This document shows positions 43,698 to 53,077 of a DNA stretch of 64,000 bases, piece after piece. Origin of the DNA: Flavobacterium sp. MK4S-17. GTDB lineage: Bacteria > Bacteroidota > Bacteroidia > Flavobacteriales > Flavobacteriaceae. The translations under genes and the position numbers were made by a program. The stretch is from contig NZ_WWEP01000034.1 in assembly GCF_009848495.1 (NCBI RefSeq), positions 1 through 64,000 on the forward strand. The letters run 5' to 3'. The notes beneath the pieces are model-generated. The model was not told the origin of the DNA. It was given only the letters and a program-made list of their open reading frames with translations, and made no database searches. How positions within the stretch are numbered: position 1 is the stretch's first letter; every line of letters starts with the position of its first letter.

Positions 43698-45044
43698 TTA
43701 GTATGCTTTTTCTTCTCCTTTTAATGCGTTGTACACCGTTTGGAGAACGATTTTAATATCTAACAGTAACGACCAGTTTTCCAGGTAAAAAATATCATAT
43801 TTAACCCTGTATATTATATCATGGTCTGTTTCAACCTCTCCCCTGAATCCTTTGGTTTGCGCCAAACCTGTAATTCCGGGTTTTATAAAATGCCTAACCA
43901 TAAACTTATCAATCCGCCTGGCATACATTTCGGTATGGCTAACCATATGCGGCCTTGGGCCTACCACTGACATACTGCCGAACAGTACATTAAAAAACTG
44001 CGGCAGTTCATCTATACTGGTTTTCCTTATAAACTTACCAATTTTTGTAATTCGGGGGTCATTTTTTGAAACCTGGTTAATATGCGCTATATCATTAAGC
44101 CTCATAGACCTGAATTTATAACAATAAAACTCATGATAGTTTAAACCATTTCTTTTCTGCCTGAAAAACACTGGGCCTTTGGATTCAAGTTTAATTAATA
44201 TTGCCAGTAAAGGGGTAAGCCATGATAAAATGCCAACTATAATAACCAGCGAAAAAATTATATCGAAAAGCCTTTTTATAATTTTATTTACCGTTTCATC
44301 TAAAGGAATATTACGCAAAGATATTATAGGTATGTAGCCGTAATAGTCATATATATAATTCCTGGCTATTATTTCCTTACTGTCAGGAAGGAATTTAAGT
44401 ATTTTTAAATTGTTATCGGTAAAATCTACAAACCTGTTAATATCCCTGGTGCCAAGGCTTGACAAGGAACAGTATATCTCATCAATTTTATGGTTAATGG
44501 CAAAATCAAAACAATCGTCTATCTCTTCTTTTGAGTTAAGCGGATATACGCCTTCCAGCTTATAACCATAATCAGGATTTTCATTAAAAAATTCAATAAG
44601 CTGCTTTACACTTTTTCCACTCCCTACAACAACAACCCTCCTGTAGTTACCCCCAAAAACAACCCTGAACCTCCTTAAAGCGTAATACACAGATATTTTT
44701 GCTGTTGCTATAACAAGCATTGATAAGCCTACAAACTGTATTATCTGCGCCGAATCGGATATGGCAAGATAATAGCCTATGTAAGCAAAATTAAGTATCA
44801 GGAATACTATTAGCTGCCTTAAAACCTTTCCAAGAATCTGTATTACTTTAGTGTACCTGTAAACCTCATAAAAGCCGGTGTAATAACCAACTATTATCCA
44901 GGAAAAAGATATAAAGAGGTGATAGGATAATGTCTGGAAATTATCCCATAGCATAAAATGCGATAAGCTATTTATTACAACTAAGTCCAGTATGTAAGAA
45001 AACGGCCTTACATAACCTGAATATCGTCCTGTTTTTTTTCGCAC
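43698..45044 (-). CDS. Undecaprenyl-phosphate sugar-1-phosphate transferase (WcaJ/WbaP type)
   Basis: Starts repeat-unit assembly by moving a hexose-1-phosphate onto undecaprenyl phosphate. The 448-residue product has four N-terminal membrane helices, a CoA-binding-like domain (RRVVVVGSGKSVKQLIEFF), a fifth membrane segment, and the C-terminal bacterial sugar transferase domain with FRQKRNGLNYHEFYCYKFRS, SIDELPQFFNVLFGSMSVVG and PRPHM. Start is GTG at 45044, directly after the uxs stop (TAAGTG). The sugar is probably glucose by family, not proven. Confidence 0.92.
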   Translation of the reverse strand: MRKKTGRYSGYVRPFSYILDLVVINSLSHFMLWDNFQTLSYHLFISFSWIIVGYYTGFYEVYRYTKVIQILGKVLRQLIVFLILNFAYIGYYLAISDSAQIIQFVGLSMLVIATAKISVYYALRRFRVVFGGNYRRVVVVGSGKSVKQLIEFFNENPDYGYKLEGVYPLNSKEEIDDCFDFAINHKIDEIYCSLSSLGTRDINRFVDFTDNNLKILKFLPDSKEIIARNYIYDYYGYIPIISLRNIPLDETVNKIIKRLFDIIFSLVIIVGILSWLTPLLAILIKLESKGPVFFRQKRNGLNYHEFYCYKFRSMRLNDIAHINQVSKNDPRITKIGKFIRKTSIDELPQFFNVLFGSMSVVGPRPHMVSHTEMYARRIDKFMVRHFIKPGITGLAQTKGFRGEVETDHDIIYRVKYDIFYLENWSLLLDIKIVLQTVYNALKGEEKAY

Positions 45045-46028
45045 TTAAAAAATATATTTTGAAAAATCTTTGTGCTCTTCCTTAAGCAATTCGTCTGAAG
45101 ACAAAGATTTAAAATATTCATACGTTCTTTTCATTCCTTCACTCCGCGAAACCTTTGGCTCCCATCCTAAAATTTCTTTAGCTTTTGTTATGTCGGGCTG
45201 GCGTTGTAAAGGGTCGTTTACAGGCAGGGGTTTATAAATTACCTTTTGGCTGGTGCCGGTAAGCTTAATGATTTCATCAGCAAAATCCTTTATGGTAATT
45301 TCATCGGGGTTACCAATATTTACCGGTAACGAATAATCAGAATATAACAGCCTGTATATACCTTCCACCTGGTCATCTACATAACAGAATGAGCGGGTTT
45401 GCATTCCATCACCAAATATAGTTAAATCTTCCCCACGCAATGCCTGGCCTATAAATGCGGGTATAACCCTACCGTCATTCAGTCGCATACGCGGGCCATA
45501 AGTATTAAATATCCTTACAATCCTTGTTTCAACCCCATGAAAGGTATGGTATGCCATGGTAATTGATTCCTGAAACCTCTTAGCCTCATCATAAACCCCT
45601 CTTGGGCCTATGGTATTTACATTACCATAGTAATCTTCAGTTTGCGGATGTACTAAAGGGTCTCCATACACTTCGGAGGTGGATGCAATTAATATCCGTG
45701 CCTTTTTTACCCTTGCCAGGCCTAAAAGGTTATGAGTTCCTAACGAGCCTACCTTTAATGTTTGTATGGGTATTTTTAAATAGTCTATAGGGCTGGCCGG
45801 AGAGGCAAAGTGCAGAATATAGTCAAGCCTGCCGGGAATATGTACAAACTTTGTAACATCATGATGGTAAAACTCAAAATGCTCAAGCTTAAAAAGGTGC
45901 TCAATGTTTTTTAAATCTCCCGTAATCAGGTTATCCATTCCAATAACATGGTAGCCTTCCTTAATAAATTTATCGCAAAGGTGCGAGCCAAGAAAACCTG
46001 CAGCTCCGGTAATGAGTATCCTTTTCAT
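45045..46028 (-). CDS. UDP-glucuronate decarboxylase (UDP-xylose synthase)
   Basis: Converts UDP-glucuronate to UDP-xylose. The 327-residue short-chain dehydrogenase has [10 protein letters not shown], the decarboxylase-specific [20 protein letters not shown], the catalytic YDEAK (Tyr and Lys), and [16 protein letters not shown]. The subfamily pattern is clear. No UDP-glucose dehydrogenase is in this window, so its substrate must come from elsewhere. It is the first gene of a uxs-transferase-purD unit, divergent from the polysaccharide cluster. Confidence 0.9.
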   Translation of the reverse strand: MKRILITGAAGFLGSHLCDKFIKEGYHVIGMDNLITGDLKNIEHLFKLEHFEFYHHDVTKFVHIPGRLDYILHFASPASPIDYLKIPIQTLKVGSLGTHNLLGLARVKKARILIASTSEVYGDPLVHPQTEDYYGNVNTIGPRGVYDEAKRFQESITMAYHTFHGVETRIVRIFNTYGPRMRLNDGRVIPAFIGQALRGEDLTIFGDGMQTRSFCYVDDQVEGIYRLLYSDYSLPVNIGNPDEITIKDFADEIIKLTGTSQKVIYKPLPVNDPLQRQPDITKAKEILGWEPKVSRSEGMKRTYEYFKSLSSDELLKEEHKDFSKYIF

Positions 46029-46065
46029 ATATAATTTTTGGCAATTGTTTTGACCGACAAAATAG

Positions 46066-46073
46066 CAAAATTA
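46066..46073 (-). promoter_or_regulatory. Promoter -7 box of the uxs operon
   Basis: On the minus strand TAATTTTG, an exact match, 37 bases before the uxs ATG. No TTG at the -33 distance. Confidence 0.45.
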
Positions 46074-46181
46074 CAACTTACTTAAATAAAAAAAGCATTA
46101 TTTTTATAGTACTTATATTTAAATATTCGCTATATCTCTAATTCTGTTGCAAAAAAAGTAAAAAATTTAATTACATAAATT

Positions 46182-46189
46182 TATATTTG
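46182..46189 (+). promoter_or_regulatory. Promoter -7 box of the exopolysaccharide cluster
   Basis: TATATTTG, followed by C, is an exact Bacteroidota -7 box. It lies 79 bases before the first plus-strand gene, leaving a long untranslated leader. The nearest TTG (46147-46149) is 32 bases away, too far for a normal -33 element, so an activator may be needed. Confidence 0.5.
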
Positions 46190-46242
46190 CAAACATTTCA
46201 TTTATGAAGAGTGGAGATGTAAGCTAAAATTTAAATTTACCA

Positions 46243-46259
46243 AAACCGTTAAACGGTTT
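46243..46259 (+). promoter_or_regulatory. 17-base palindrome in the exopolysaccharide leader
   Basis: AAACCGTT and AACGGTTT form perfect 8-base arms around one central A, 9 bases before the first ATG of the cluster. It resembles a dimeric operator more than a hairpin, because the loop is too small. It is downstream of the -7 box and could block transcription or initiation. Confidence 0.5.
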
Positions 46260-46268
46260 AATTATAAT

Positions 46269-47498
46269 ATGGTTAAAGATATTACCTTTATTACTGTAAA
46301 TTATGCCCCTGAAGATACGGCTATTGGCCTTTATACTTCTCAACTGGCGGAGTTTCTTGTTACTAAAGGTTATAATGTTTCTGTAATTACTGCTTTTCCA
46401 TATTATCCTAAATGGGAAATTCCTACTGAATATAAAGATAAGCCCCGTTTTTATACAGAAGATATTAATGGTGTAAAAATTTACAGGTACAAATTTTTTG
46501 TGCCTAAAAACCAGACTTTTTTTTACAGGATACTCCACATAATTTCCTTTAACTACGGCAACTATTTTAACCTGAATAAAATAAAGAAAGCCGACCTTAT
46601 TTTTTGCAACATCCCCTTTACAACCAATGTTATGCTGGGCATGCTGCTTAAAAAAAGGCTTAAAGCAAAATTGTGGACTTCCATAAAAGATTTTGAATTT
46701 GATGCGGCTTATGAATCTGGCCTGCTTAAAGAAAATTTTGTTTCGAAGGCCTTTAAAAAAATGCTTTACAAAATTGAGAACTATTTATTTACAAAATCAG
46801 ATATAATAAGTTCCATCAGCTATAATATGGTGGAAAGGATAAAGAAAAAAGCACCTCACACCAATCCTGTTTTTTTTCCTGACTGGGTGGATGTTGATTT
46901 TATCAATCCTGCAAAATATTCGCAGCATCCTTTTATTTCAGAAGAAAAATTCAGTATTTTATATTCTGGTAACATAGGGCAAAAGCAGAATTGGGATGTT
47001 TATATTACATTAGCAAAAAAACTTTCTGTTTATACAGATATAGAGTTTATTTTAGTGGGCGAAGGCGCATACAGGGATGAACTGCTGGAAAGGTTAAAAA
47101 AAGAAGGGCTTTTGGGATTTGTAAAGTATTTTGAACCCATACCTTATAAGGATTTACCAAACCTGCTGTGCAGTGCAAATGTGCATGTACTGTTTCAAAA
47201 ATCGGATGTTATTGATTCAGTAATGCCATCAAAAATACTGGGTATGATGAGTAGTGCAAGGCCTTCTATAATTACCGGTGATTTACAGTCAGAAGTTGCC
47301 AAGCATATAAAACTATCCCAGGAAGAAGGGTATTATACAAATGAAGATATAGATACAATTGCTGATAAAATCCTGGAACTTAAAAATAATAGTGCTTTAT
47401 GTACATCATTAGGTGAAAAAGCCAGGGAGTATATGATTAATAATTTTTCAAAAAAGATGATTTTAAATTCTTTTATTGAGAAAATTGAAAATTTATAA
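46269..47498 (+). CDS. WcaI-like glycosyltransferase (GT4)
   Basis: A 409-residue GT-B enzyme. The N-terminal half has ITFITVNYAPEDTAIGLYTS and FPYYPKW, matching WcaI of colanic acid synthesis. The C-terminal half has SILYSGNIGQKQNWDVYI and MPSKILGMMSSARPSII with the usual nucleotide-binding Glu region altered. It probably adds a sugar to the lipid-linked repeat unit on the cytoplasmic face. It is the first gene of the cluster; the epimerase gene starts 1 base after its stop. Confidence 0.88.
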   Translation: MVKDITFITVNYAPEDTAIGLYTSQLAEFLVTKGYNVSVITAFPYYPKWEIPTEYKDKPRFYTEDINGVKIYRYKFFVPKNQTFFYRILHIISFNYGNYFNLNKIKKADLIFCNIPFTTNVMLGMLLKKRLKAKLWTSIKDFEFDAAYESGLLKENFVSKAFKKMLYKIENYLFTKSDIISSISYNMVERIKKKAPHTNPVFFPDWVDVDFINPAKYSQHPFISEEKFSILYSGNIGQKQNWDVYITLAKKLSVYTDIEFILVGEGAYRDELLERLKKEGLLGFVKYFEPIPYKDLPNLLCSANVHVLFQKSDVIDSVMPSKILGMMSSARPSIITGDLQSEVAKHIKLSQEEGYYTNEDIDTIADKILELKNNSALCTSLGEKAREYMINNFSKKMILNSFIEKIENL

Positions 47499-47499
47499 T

Positions 47500-48519
47500 A
47501 TGAAAAAGATTGTAGTTTTGGGCGGTGGCGGATTTATTGGTGGCCATTTAGCCAAGCGCTTAAAAAATGAAGGGAACTTTGTAAGGATATGCGATATTAA
47601 AGAACATGAATATTTTTCTCACGATGAAATTTGTAATGAATTTATAGTAGGAGATTTAACCAACCCTGTTACCGTTTCGCGCGTTATTGATGAAAATATT
47701 GATGAAGTATACCAGCTTGCTGCCGATATGGGCGGTGCGGGTTATATTTTTACCGGTGAGAATGATGCAAATGTAATGCACAATTCTGCCCTTATAAACC
47801 TTAATGTAGCTAAAGAAGCAATAACCAAAAAAGTAAAAAAGGTATTTTATTCCTCATCGGCTTGTATGTATCCTGAATACAACCAGCTAGACCCTTTAAA
47901 CCCAAATTGCGAGGAAAGTTCTGCTTACCCTGCAAATCCTGACTCTGAATATGGTTGGGAAAAGCTGTTTTCAGAGCGTTTATTCCTTGCGTTTAACAGA
48001 AACTATAACCTTGATGTGCGTATTGCGCGTTTTCATAATATTTTTGGCCCACAGGGAACCTGGAAAGGCGGCAAGGAAAAGGCTCCGGCGGCTATGTGCC
48101 GTAAAGTAGCCGAAGCTGTCCCCGGAACAAGTATTGAAGTGTGGGGTGATGGTATGCAGACACGATCTTTTTTATATGTTGATGAATGTATAGAGGCTGT
48201 TTTACGCCTAATGGAATCAGACTTTTTAGGCCCTGTAAATATCGGGTCGGAAGAAATGGTTACCATTAACCAGCTTGCGCAAATGGCAATTGATATTTCC
48301 GGTAAAAATATTTCTATAAAAAATATTGAAGGGCAGGAGTTTTTTGATAAATACGGCTTTAAATGCCCAACAGGTGTTAGGGGAAGAAACTCTGACAACC
48401 GTTTATACAAAGAAAAAATCGGCTGGGCAGTTTCAGAACCATTATTGGAAGGAATGAAAAAAACATATGTGTGGATTGACCAAAAAGTTCATCAGGACGC
48501 TGCACCTGTAAACGGATAA
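47500..48519 (+). CDS. GDP-mannose 3,5-epimerase-like (GDP-L-galactose forming)
   Basis: A 339-residue extended short-chain dehydrogenase. The start at ATG 47500 gives MKKIVVLGGGGFIGGHLAKR. The sequence is strikingly like plant GDP-mannose 3,5-epimerase: [72 protein letters not shown] and GVRGRNSDN. The epimerase catalytic residues match as Cys122, Tyr151, Lys155 and Lys194, each 23 positions below the Arabidopsis numbers (145, 174, 178, 217). So it should make GDP-L-galactose or GDP-L-gulose from GDP-mannose. GDP-mannose synthesis genes are not in the window. Confidence 0.85.
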   Translation: MKKIVVLGGGGFIGGHLAKRLKNEGNFVRICDIKEHEYFSHDEICNEFIVGDLTNPVTVSRVIDENIDEVYQLAADMGGAGYIFTGENDANVMHNSALINLNVAKEAITKKVKKVFYSSSACMYPEYNQLDPLNPNCEESSAYPANPDSEYGWEKLFSERLFLAFNRNYNLDVRIARFHNIFGPQGTWKGGKEKAPAAMCRKVAEAVPGTSIEVWGDGMQTRSFLYVDECIEAVLRLMESDFLGPVNIGSEEMVTINQLAQMAIDISGKNISIKNIEGQEFFDKYGFKCPTGVRGRNSDNRLYKEKIGWAVSEPLLEGMKKTYVWIDQKVHQDAAPVNG

Positions 48520-48536
48520 TTTCTTTCTGAAATATT

Positions 48537-49871
48537 ATGATCGAAAGTCCGAAAGCCTTTTTAAGAAAAGTAAAAGACAATCATTTAATAATGAGTGGTT
48601 TTTATAAGGGCTTATCCGGACTTTCGCTTTTTATTTCCATCCCGTTAATGATAATGTACCTTGGCAAGGAAAATTATGGCCTTTGGGTTTTAGTCTTCAC
48701 TTTGTTTCAATGGGTATTATTAATGGATTTTGGCATTCAGAGTTCCTTAAAAACAAAGGTTCCGCTTTTTTGGCACAATAAGCAATATGACCTTTTAAAA
48801 AGCTATATAAAATCTACTTATAAAATTTCCGGCTTAATTGCTGCAGGTATTTTTATATTTTTTGCAATACTTGTTTACTTAATTGATATAAAAGTCCTCT
48901 TCAGTATCAATTTTCACAGTCGTGCTTTTGTTAATAATCTTTTTCTTTTAAATATTTTCTTCTTTTGTGTTGTATTTGTAGCCAATACCCATAAATCTTT
49001 ATATGTTGCATTTTTAAAAGGTAAATATTCTGAAGAATCGCTTGCTGTTAACCAATTTGGTTTTATGGTCCTGCTTTTGGGTAGTATTTACTTTTTTTCG
49101 GATTTAACTGTTGAGAATAAACTTATTCTTGTATCGGTTTTAAATGGTGGTTTTTGTTTTCTTGTAAATGCTTTTTACACGCTCAGGTTTTTTAAGATGG
49201 AAAAACTGGATTTAAAGACCGAAAAGAAACCGACTCTCAATTTTATAGCGGATATTTTAAAACTTGGCACAAAGTATATGATTATCCAACTGGGTATGAT
49301 GTTCATGTTCTCTGTAGATAATTATTTAATTTCCAACAGCTTTGGCCCTAAAGATGTAGTAGCCTATGATACTGTAAACCGCATCTTTCAATTTCCCATA
49401 ATGATTATTTTTGCTGCTATTTCGCCATTATGGTCAATGTTTACTGCCGACTATCTTAATAAAGACGATAAGGGGCTGTATAGGAGATTTAAACAATTTA
49501 ATATTTATTTTATAGCTATACTTATATTTATTATAATCCTGGCCGTGCTATGCCCATATATAATGCCAATATGGATTTCTTCGGAAAAACTTATTATACC
49601 AAGATATATGATAACCCTTATAGCTGTTGTAACATCTTTAAGGATTTATCTTACCTTTTATACTTTTTTTCTTAACGGTATTGGTAAATTAAATAAGTAT
49701 ATAGCAATTTTATTAATAAGTGTAGCATTAAAAATTCCTTTAACATTTTATTTAATATATTTGGATTTCGGAATTAACAGTGTTGTTATTTCTACATTGC
49801 TGTTATTAGTACTATGGATAATTTTTTTACCCTACGAATGCTATTCCGTAATCAGGCGAATTAATAAATAA
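48537..49871 (+). CDS. Wzx-like oligosaccharide flippase
   Basis: A 444-residue membrane protein with about 12 helices and few charged loops, related to MATE/MVF polysaccharide flippases (SGLSLFISIPLMIMYLGKEN, LWVLVFTLFQWVLLMDFGIQ). It would move the lipid-linked repeat to the periplasm for Wzy. It is the second flippase of the window; this one is inside the cluster. It lies 17 bases after the epimerase. Confidence 0.88.
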   Translation: MIESPKAFLRKVKDNHLIMSGFYKGLSGLSLFISIPLMIMYLGKENYGLWVLVFTLFQWVLLMDFGIQSSLKTKVPLFWHNKQYDLLKSYIKSTYKISGLIAAGIFIFFAILVYLIDIKVLFSINFHSRAFVNNLFLLNIFFFCVVFVANTHKSLYVAFLKGKYSEESLAVNQFGFMVLLLGSIYFFSDLTVENKLILVSVLNGGFCFLVNAFYTLRFFKMEKLDLKTEKKPTLNFIADILKLGTKYMIIQLGMMFMFSVDNYLISNSFGPKDVVAYDTVNRIFQFPIMIIFAAISPLWSMFTADYLNKDDKGLYRRFKQFNIYFIAILIFIIILAVLCPYIMPIWISSEKLIIPRYMITLIAVVTSLRIYLTFYTFFLNGIGKLNKYIAILLISVALKIPLTFYLIYLDFGINSVVISTLLLLVLWIIFLPYECYSVIRRINK

Positions 49872-49909
49872 ACTCTTTAAAGCTCTTTTAATTAAGACCA
49901 AAATTTACA

Positions 49910-50632
49910 ATGCTTAACAAACTTTCTGTAATTATTCCTGCTTATAATGAAGGTAAAACCATTCATTTGATATTAAATAAACTTAAGGCTGTAAAGCTTT
50001 TAAATAATATTGAAAAAGAAATTATTATTATTAATGATTTTTCTAAAGATAATACGGAAGAGGCGATACATAACTATATATCTGAAAATCCAGGCCTGAA
50101 TATTCAATATTACAAACACGAAATAAATAAAGGTAAAGGCGCGGCACTGCATACGGGTATTAAAAAAGCAACCGGAGATTATTTAATAATTCAGGATGCC
50201 GATTTGGAATATGACCCGGAAGAGTATAATTTATTGCTCAAGCCGGTTTTAGATGGTTTTGCCGATGTTGTTTTCGGCAGCAGGTTTATTGGCGGAAAAC
50301 CGCACAGGATATCATTTTTTTGGCATACAATAGGAAATAAGTTTCTTACATTTTTAAGTAATATGTTTACTAATTTGAACCTTACTGATATGGAAACCTG
50401 CTACAAAATGTTTCGTACCGATATTATACAGGACATTCCATTAAGGGAACACAGGTTTGGCTTTGAGCCTGAGGTTACAGCCAAAATTTCTCGTGTTCCA
50501 AAAATAAGGATATATGAAGTGGGCATTTCCTATTATGGCAGGACCTATGAAGAAGGTAAAAAAATAGGCTGGAAAGATGGTTTCAGGGCCATATATTGTA
50601 TAATTAAGTATGGATTATTTAAAATAAAATAA
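49910..50632 (+). CDS. Glycosyltransferase family 2 (polyprenyl-phosphate sugar synthase-like)
   Basis: A 240-residue GT-A enzyme with KLSVIIPAYNEGKTI, the first Asp in INDFSKDNT, and QDADLEYDPEEY (DxD). Single-domain, without membrane helices. It resembles dolichyl/undecaprenyl-phosphate mannose or glucose synthases, which make the donor for GT-C enzymes. Two GT-C-like genes follow two genes later, so it may supply their substrate. Its stop overlaps the next start (TAATG). Confidence 0.88.
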   Translation: MLNKLSVIIPAYNEGKTIHLILNKLKAVKLLNNIEKEIIIINDFSKDNTEEAIHNYISENPGLNIQYYKHEINKGKGAALHTGIKKATGDYLIIQDADLEYDPEEYNLLLKPVLDGFADVVFGSRFIGGKPHRISFFWHTIGNKFLTFLSNMFTNLNLTDMETCYKMFRTDIIQDIPLREHRFGFEPEVTAKISRVPKIRIYEVGISYYGRTYEEGKKIGWKDGFRAIYCIIKYGLFKIK

Positions 50633-51348
50633 TGAACAAAGCAGTAAAAGAAATTGATGTAGAAGGACACACAACATTATCAGTAATAGAAAATGCCGAT
50701 AGGTTTAACAGGTGGATGTATAATATCATTTCTGCAAACTGCAGTGGCAAAATACTTGAAATTGGTAGTGGTATAGGTAATATCTCCCAATATTTTATAC
50801 AGGATGGAAAAGATATTGTTTTAAGTGATTTAAGAGATAATTACTGCGATATATTGAAAAAAAAATTTAATAATCCGGTTGTAAAACTTGATTTGGTACA
50901 CCCTGATTTTGATACTGAATATGCTTCTATCATAGGAACTTTTGATACTGTTTTTGCATTAAATGTGGTAGAGCATATTGAAGATGATAGTAAAGCCATA
51001 GCCAATTGCAAAAAACTACTTAAAAGTAACGGGACAATAGTGATATTAGTACCTGCCTACCAGGCTTTGTTTAATACTTTTGATGTTGAGCTTGAGCATT
51101 TCAGGAGGTATACTGCCAAGAGTTTAAAAGTCATAATTGAAGAAAATAAATTTAAGGTAAAAAAATTATTCTATTTTAACCTAATTGGCATTTTAGGATG
51201 GTTTTTAAGTGGCCGCATCCTAAAAAAGAAAACTATACCCGAGGGGCAAATGGGAATTTTTAATAAACTGGTGCCTGTTTTTAAATTAGCTGATTACCTT
51301 ACATTTAAAAAATTTGGGTTATCCGTAATATGCGTTGCAGAAAAATAA
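50632..51348 (+). CDS. Class I SAM-dependent methyltransferase
   Basis: A 238-residue methyltransferase. Motif I KILEIGSGIGNISQYF binds SAM, then LSDLRDNY (acidic loop) and FDTVFALNVVEHIEDDSKAI (motif IV). Such proteins in polysaccharide clusters often methylate a sugar or the growing end, or a polyprenyl lipid; the target is unknown. It overlaps the previous gene by 1 base and is followed after 7 bases by the first GT-C gene. Confidence 0.88.
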   Translation: MNKAVKEIDVEGHTTLSVIENADRFNRWMYNIISANCSGKILEIGSGIGNISQYFIQDGKDIVLSDLRDNYCDILKKKFNNPVVKLDLVHPDFDTEYASIIGTFDTVFALNVVEHIEDDSKAIANCKKLLKSNGTIVILVPAYQALFNTFDVELEHFRRYTAKSLKVIIEENKFKVKKLFYFNLIGILGWFLSGRILKKKTIPEGQMGIFNKLVPVFKLADYLTFKKFGLSVICVAEK

Positions 51349-51355
51349 AATTGTC

Positions 51356-53017
51356 ATGGTAATTATACTTGTATGTTTCCTACTGACTACTTTAATATTT
51401 TATTCTTTCGGATATAAATTCCTATTGATTGCTGATAAAAAAAATTACGAATCCTATAATTTTTTTGATAGCTTTTTTATAGGGTTATGCACAGTTGGGG
51501 CTATTTTAAACATATGGTCATTATTATTACCTACAAACGGCACCGCCCTGATTTTATTAATAGTGGCTGCTGCACTTATTATAGTTTTTACCAAAAACAT
51601 TAAGCAGCAAATTATAAACTTTAGGTTTGAATATAAAAAATTGTTTTTGCTGTTCCTGATTTTACTGTTGCCCATTATCCTGCTTTATTCCATACAGGAG
51701 CCTTTACATTTTGACACTTACCTTTATCATATAAATGCCATACAATGGGCAGAACAGTATCCTGTTATACCTGGACTGGTAAATATCCACGAAAGATTTG
51801 GGTTTAACTCCTCAATGTTTATTTTAAGTGCCGGCTTTCTTTTTAATGGTATTTTTAGCCAATACATATTTATTATTAATTCTCTTGCCATGCTTGTGTT
51901 TTGTACATGGCTTTTATGGCTAATTTCTACCCAAACAGTAAGCAGGTTAATTTCGCTGTTTTTAATTGTATTTCTATATTTATTTGCTCAGCAATATATC
52001 CCCTATATTTCATCCCCCAATTCTGATATTTTAGTTAATATCCTTATATCATATATCTTAATTAATTTATTGGTTAGCAGTACAAGTATAAAATCAAAAA
52101 GTATTATATACACTGTACTTCCCTTATACTGTATAACTTTAAAAATTTCAATAATACCTGTTATACTTATAAGCTTTTACTGTATTTACATTACAAACAA
52201 AAATTTATACAAAGCAATTTTAAAATCTCTGTTATATAGTAGTTTTTTTATCCTGCCCTGGATAATAAGAAACATTATTATAACAGGCTACATAATATAC
52301 CCATTAAACGAAGTAGACCTTTTTTCTTTTGACTGGAAAATTCCTGTGGAAAAAGTGAAAATCATGAAAAACAGGATTTATGCCTGGGCGCGCGACTATA
52401 CTCAAGATTATAGTTTAGTTATGGGTATGAGTTTTACAGAATGGTTTAAAATATGGTGGTCACGTGTTGACTTTATAAACAAAGTACTATTCGTTTTGTC
52501 TGCTATTTCGCCTTTAATAATAATCACGTCTTTAAAGAAGATAAAACTACAATTAATTGTCTTTTTTATAATTTCCTATATATGCTTTTTACTGTGGTTA
52601 CAGGCTCCTGATTTCAGGTTTTCTTTCGGTTTTATTTTATTCCTCGGCTTGTTGTCACTTTTACTTATTGCACAACGGTTTAAAACAAAATATCAGCTAA
52701 AAAGCAATAGCATAGTTATTTTCACTATTATTTTATTACTGTCTTTACATGTACAGGCGTATCCGTACTATAGGGCGTTTTTTTATAATAATTTATATAG
52801 TCGCCTTTATAAACCAGTAGATATTTCAGCCATAAAGTTTAAAAAGAGTGTCCGCTTTAAAAAGAAAACATATATAACACCAAATAATAAAGAACAGGTA
52901 ATTTACGGGTTTTATGCAGAAGCACCATGTTATGATCAGTTTCCATGTTCTCCAGAGCTTGATGATTTCAGGATGAGAGGTGATGATTTAAAAGATGGTT
53001 TTTTACCTGCTGATTAA
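51356..53017 (+). CDS. Large membrane protein, GT-C glycosyltransferase-like (LIC_10190 type)
   Basis: About 553 residues with 12 or so membrane helices. I place the start at ATG 51356; a TTG at 51335 overlaps the methyltransferase. A periplasmic loop after the second helix pair has EPLHFDTYLYHINAIQWAEQ and PGLVNIHERFG, the acidic Asp plus Tyr-His arrangement of GT-C transferases. I believe it belongs to the LIC_10190 family. The short C-terminal domain (CYDQFPCSPELDDFRMRG) has two cysteines. It probably adds a sugar from a polyprenyl-phosphate donor in the periplasm. Confidence 0.72.
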   Translation: MVIILVCFLLTTLIFYSFGYKFLLIADKKNYESYNFFDSFFIGLCTVGAILNIWSLLLPTNGTALILLIVAAALIIVFTKNIKQQIINFRFEYKKLFLLFLILLLPIILLYSIQEPLHFDTYLYHINAIQWAEQYPVIPGLVNIHERFGFNSSMFILSAGFLFNGIFSQYIFIINSLAMLVFCTWLLWLISTQTVSRLISLFLIVFLYLFAQQYIPYISSPNSDILVNILISYILINLLVSSTSIKSKSIIYTVLPLYCITLKISIIPVILISFYCIYITNKNLYKAILKSLLYSSFFILPWIIRNIIITGYIIYPLNEVDLFSFDWKIPVEKVKIMKNRIYAWARDYTQDYSLVMGMSFTEWFKIWWSRVDFINKVLFVLSAISPLIIITSLKKIKLQLIVFFIISYICFLLWLQAPDFRFSFGFILFLGLLSLLLIAQRFKTKYQLKSNSIVIFTIILLLSLHVQAYPYYRAFFYNNLYSRLYKPVDISAIKFKKSVRFKKKTYITPNNKEQVIYGFYAEAPCYDQFPCSPELDDFRMRGDDLKDGFLPAD

Positions 53018-53077
53018 TATATAAAGTGCTTCTGGATTTAAGGAATTAAAGAATTTTAATTATAGTCAACTAAAGTT

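Noticed and set aside
46204..46227. A seven-codon open frame (MKSGDVS) in the leader of the exopolysaccharide cluster, as a possible leader peptide.
   Set aside because: It has no regulatory codon run, no attenuator hairpin follows it, and such short frames are common by chance.
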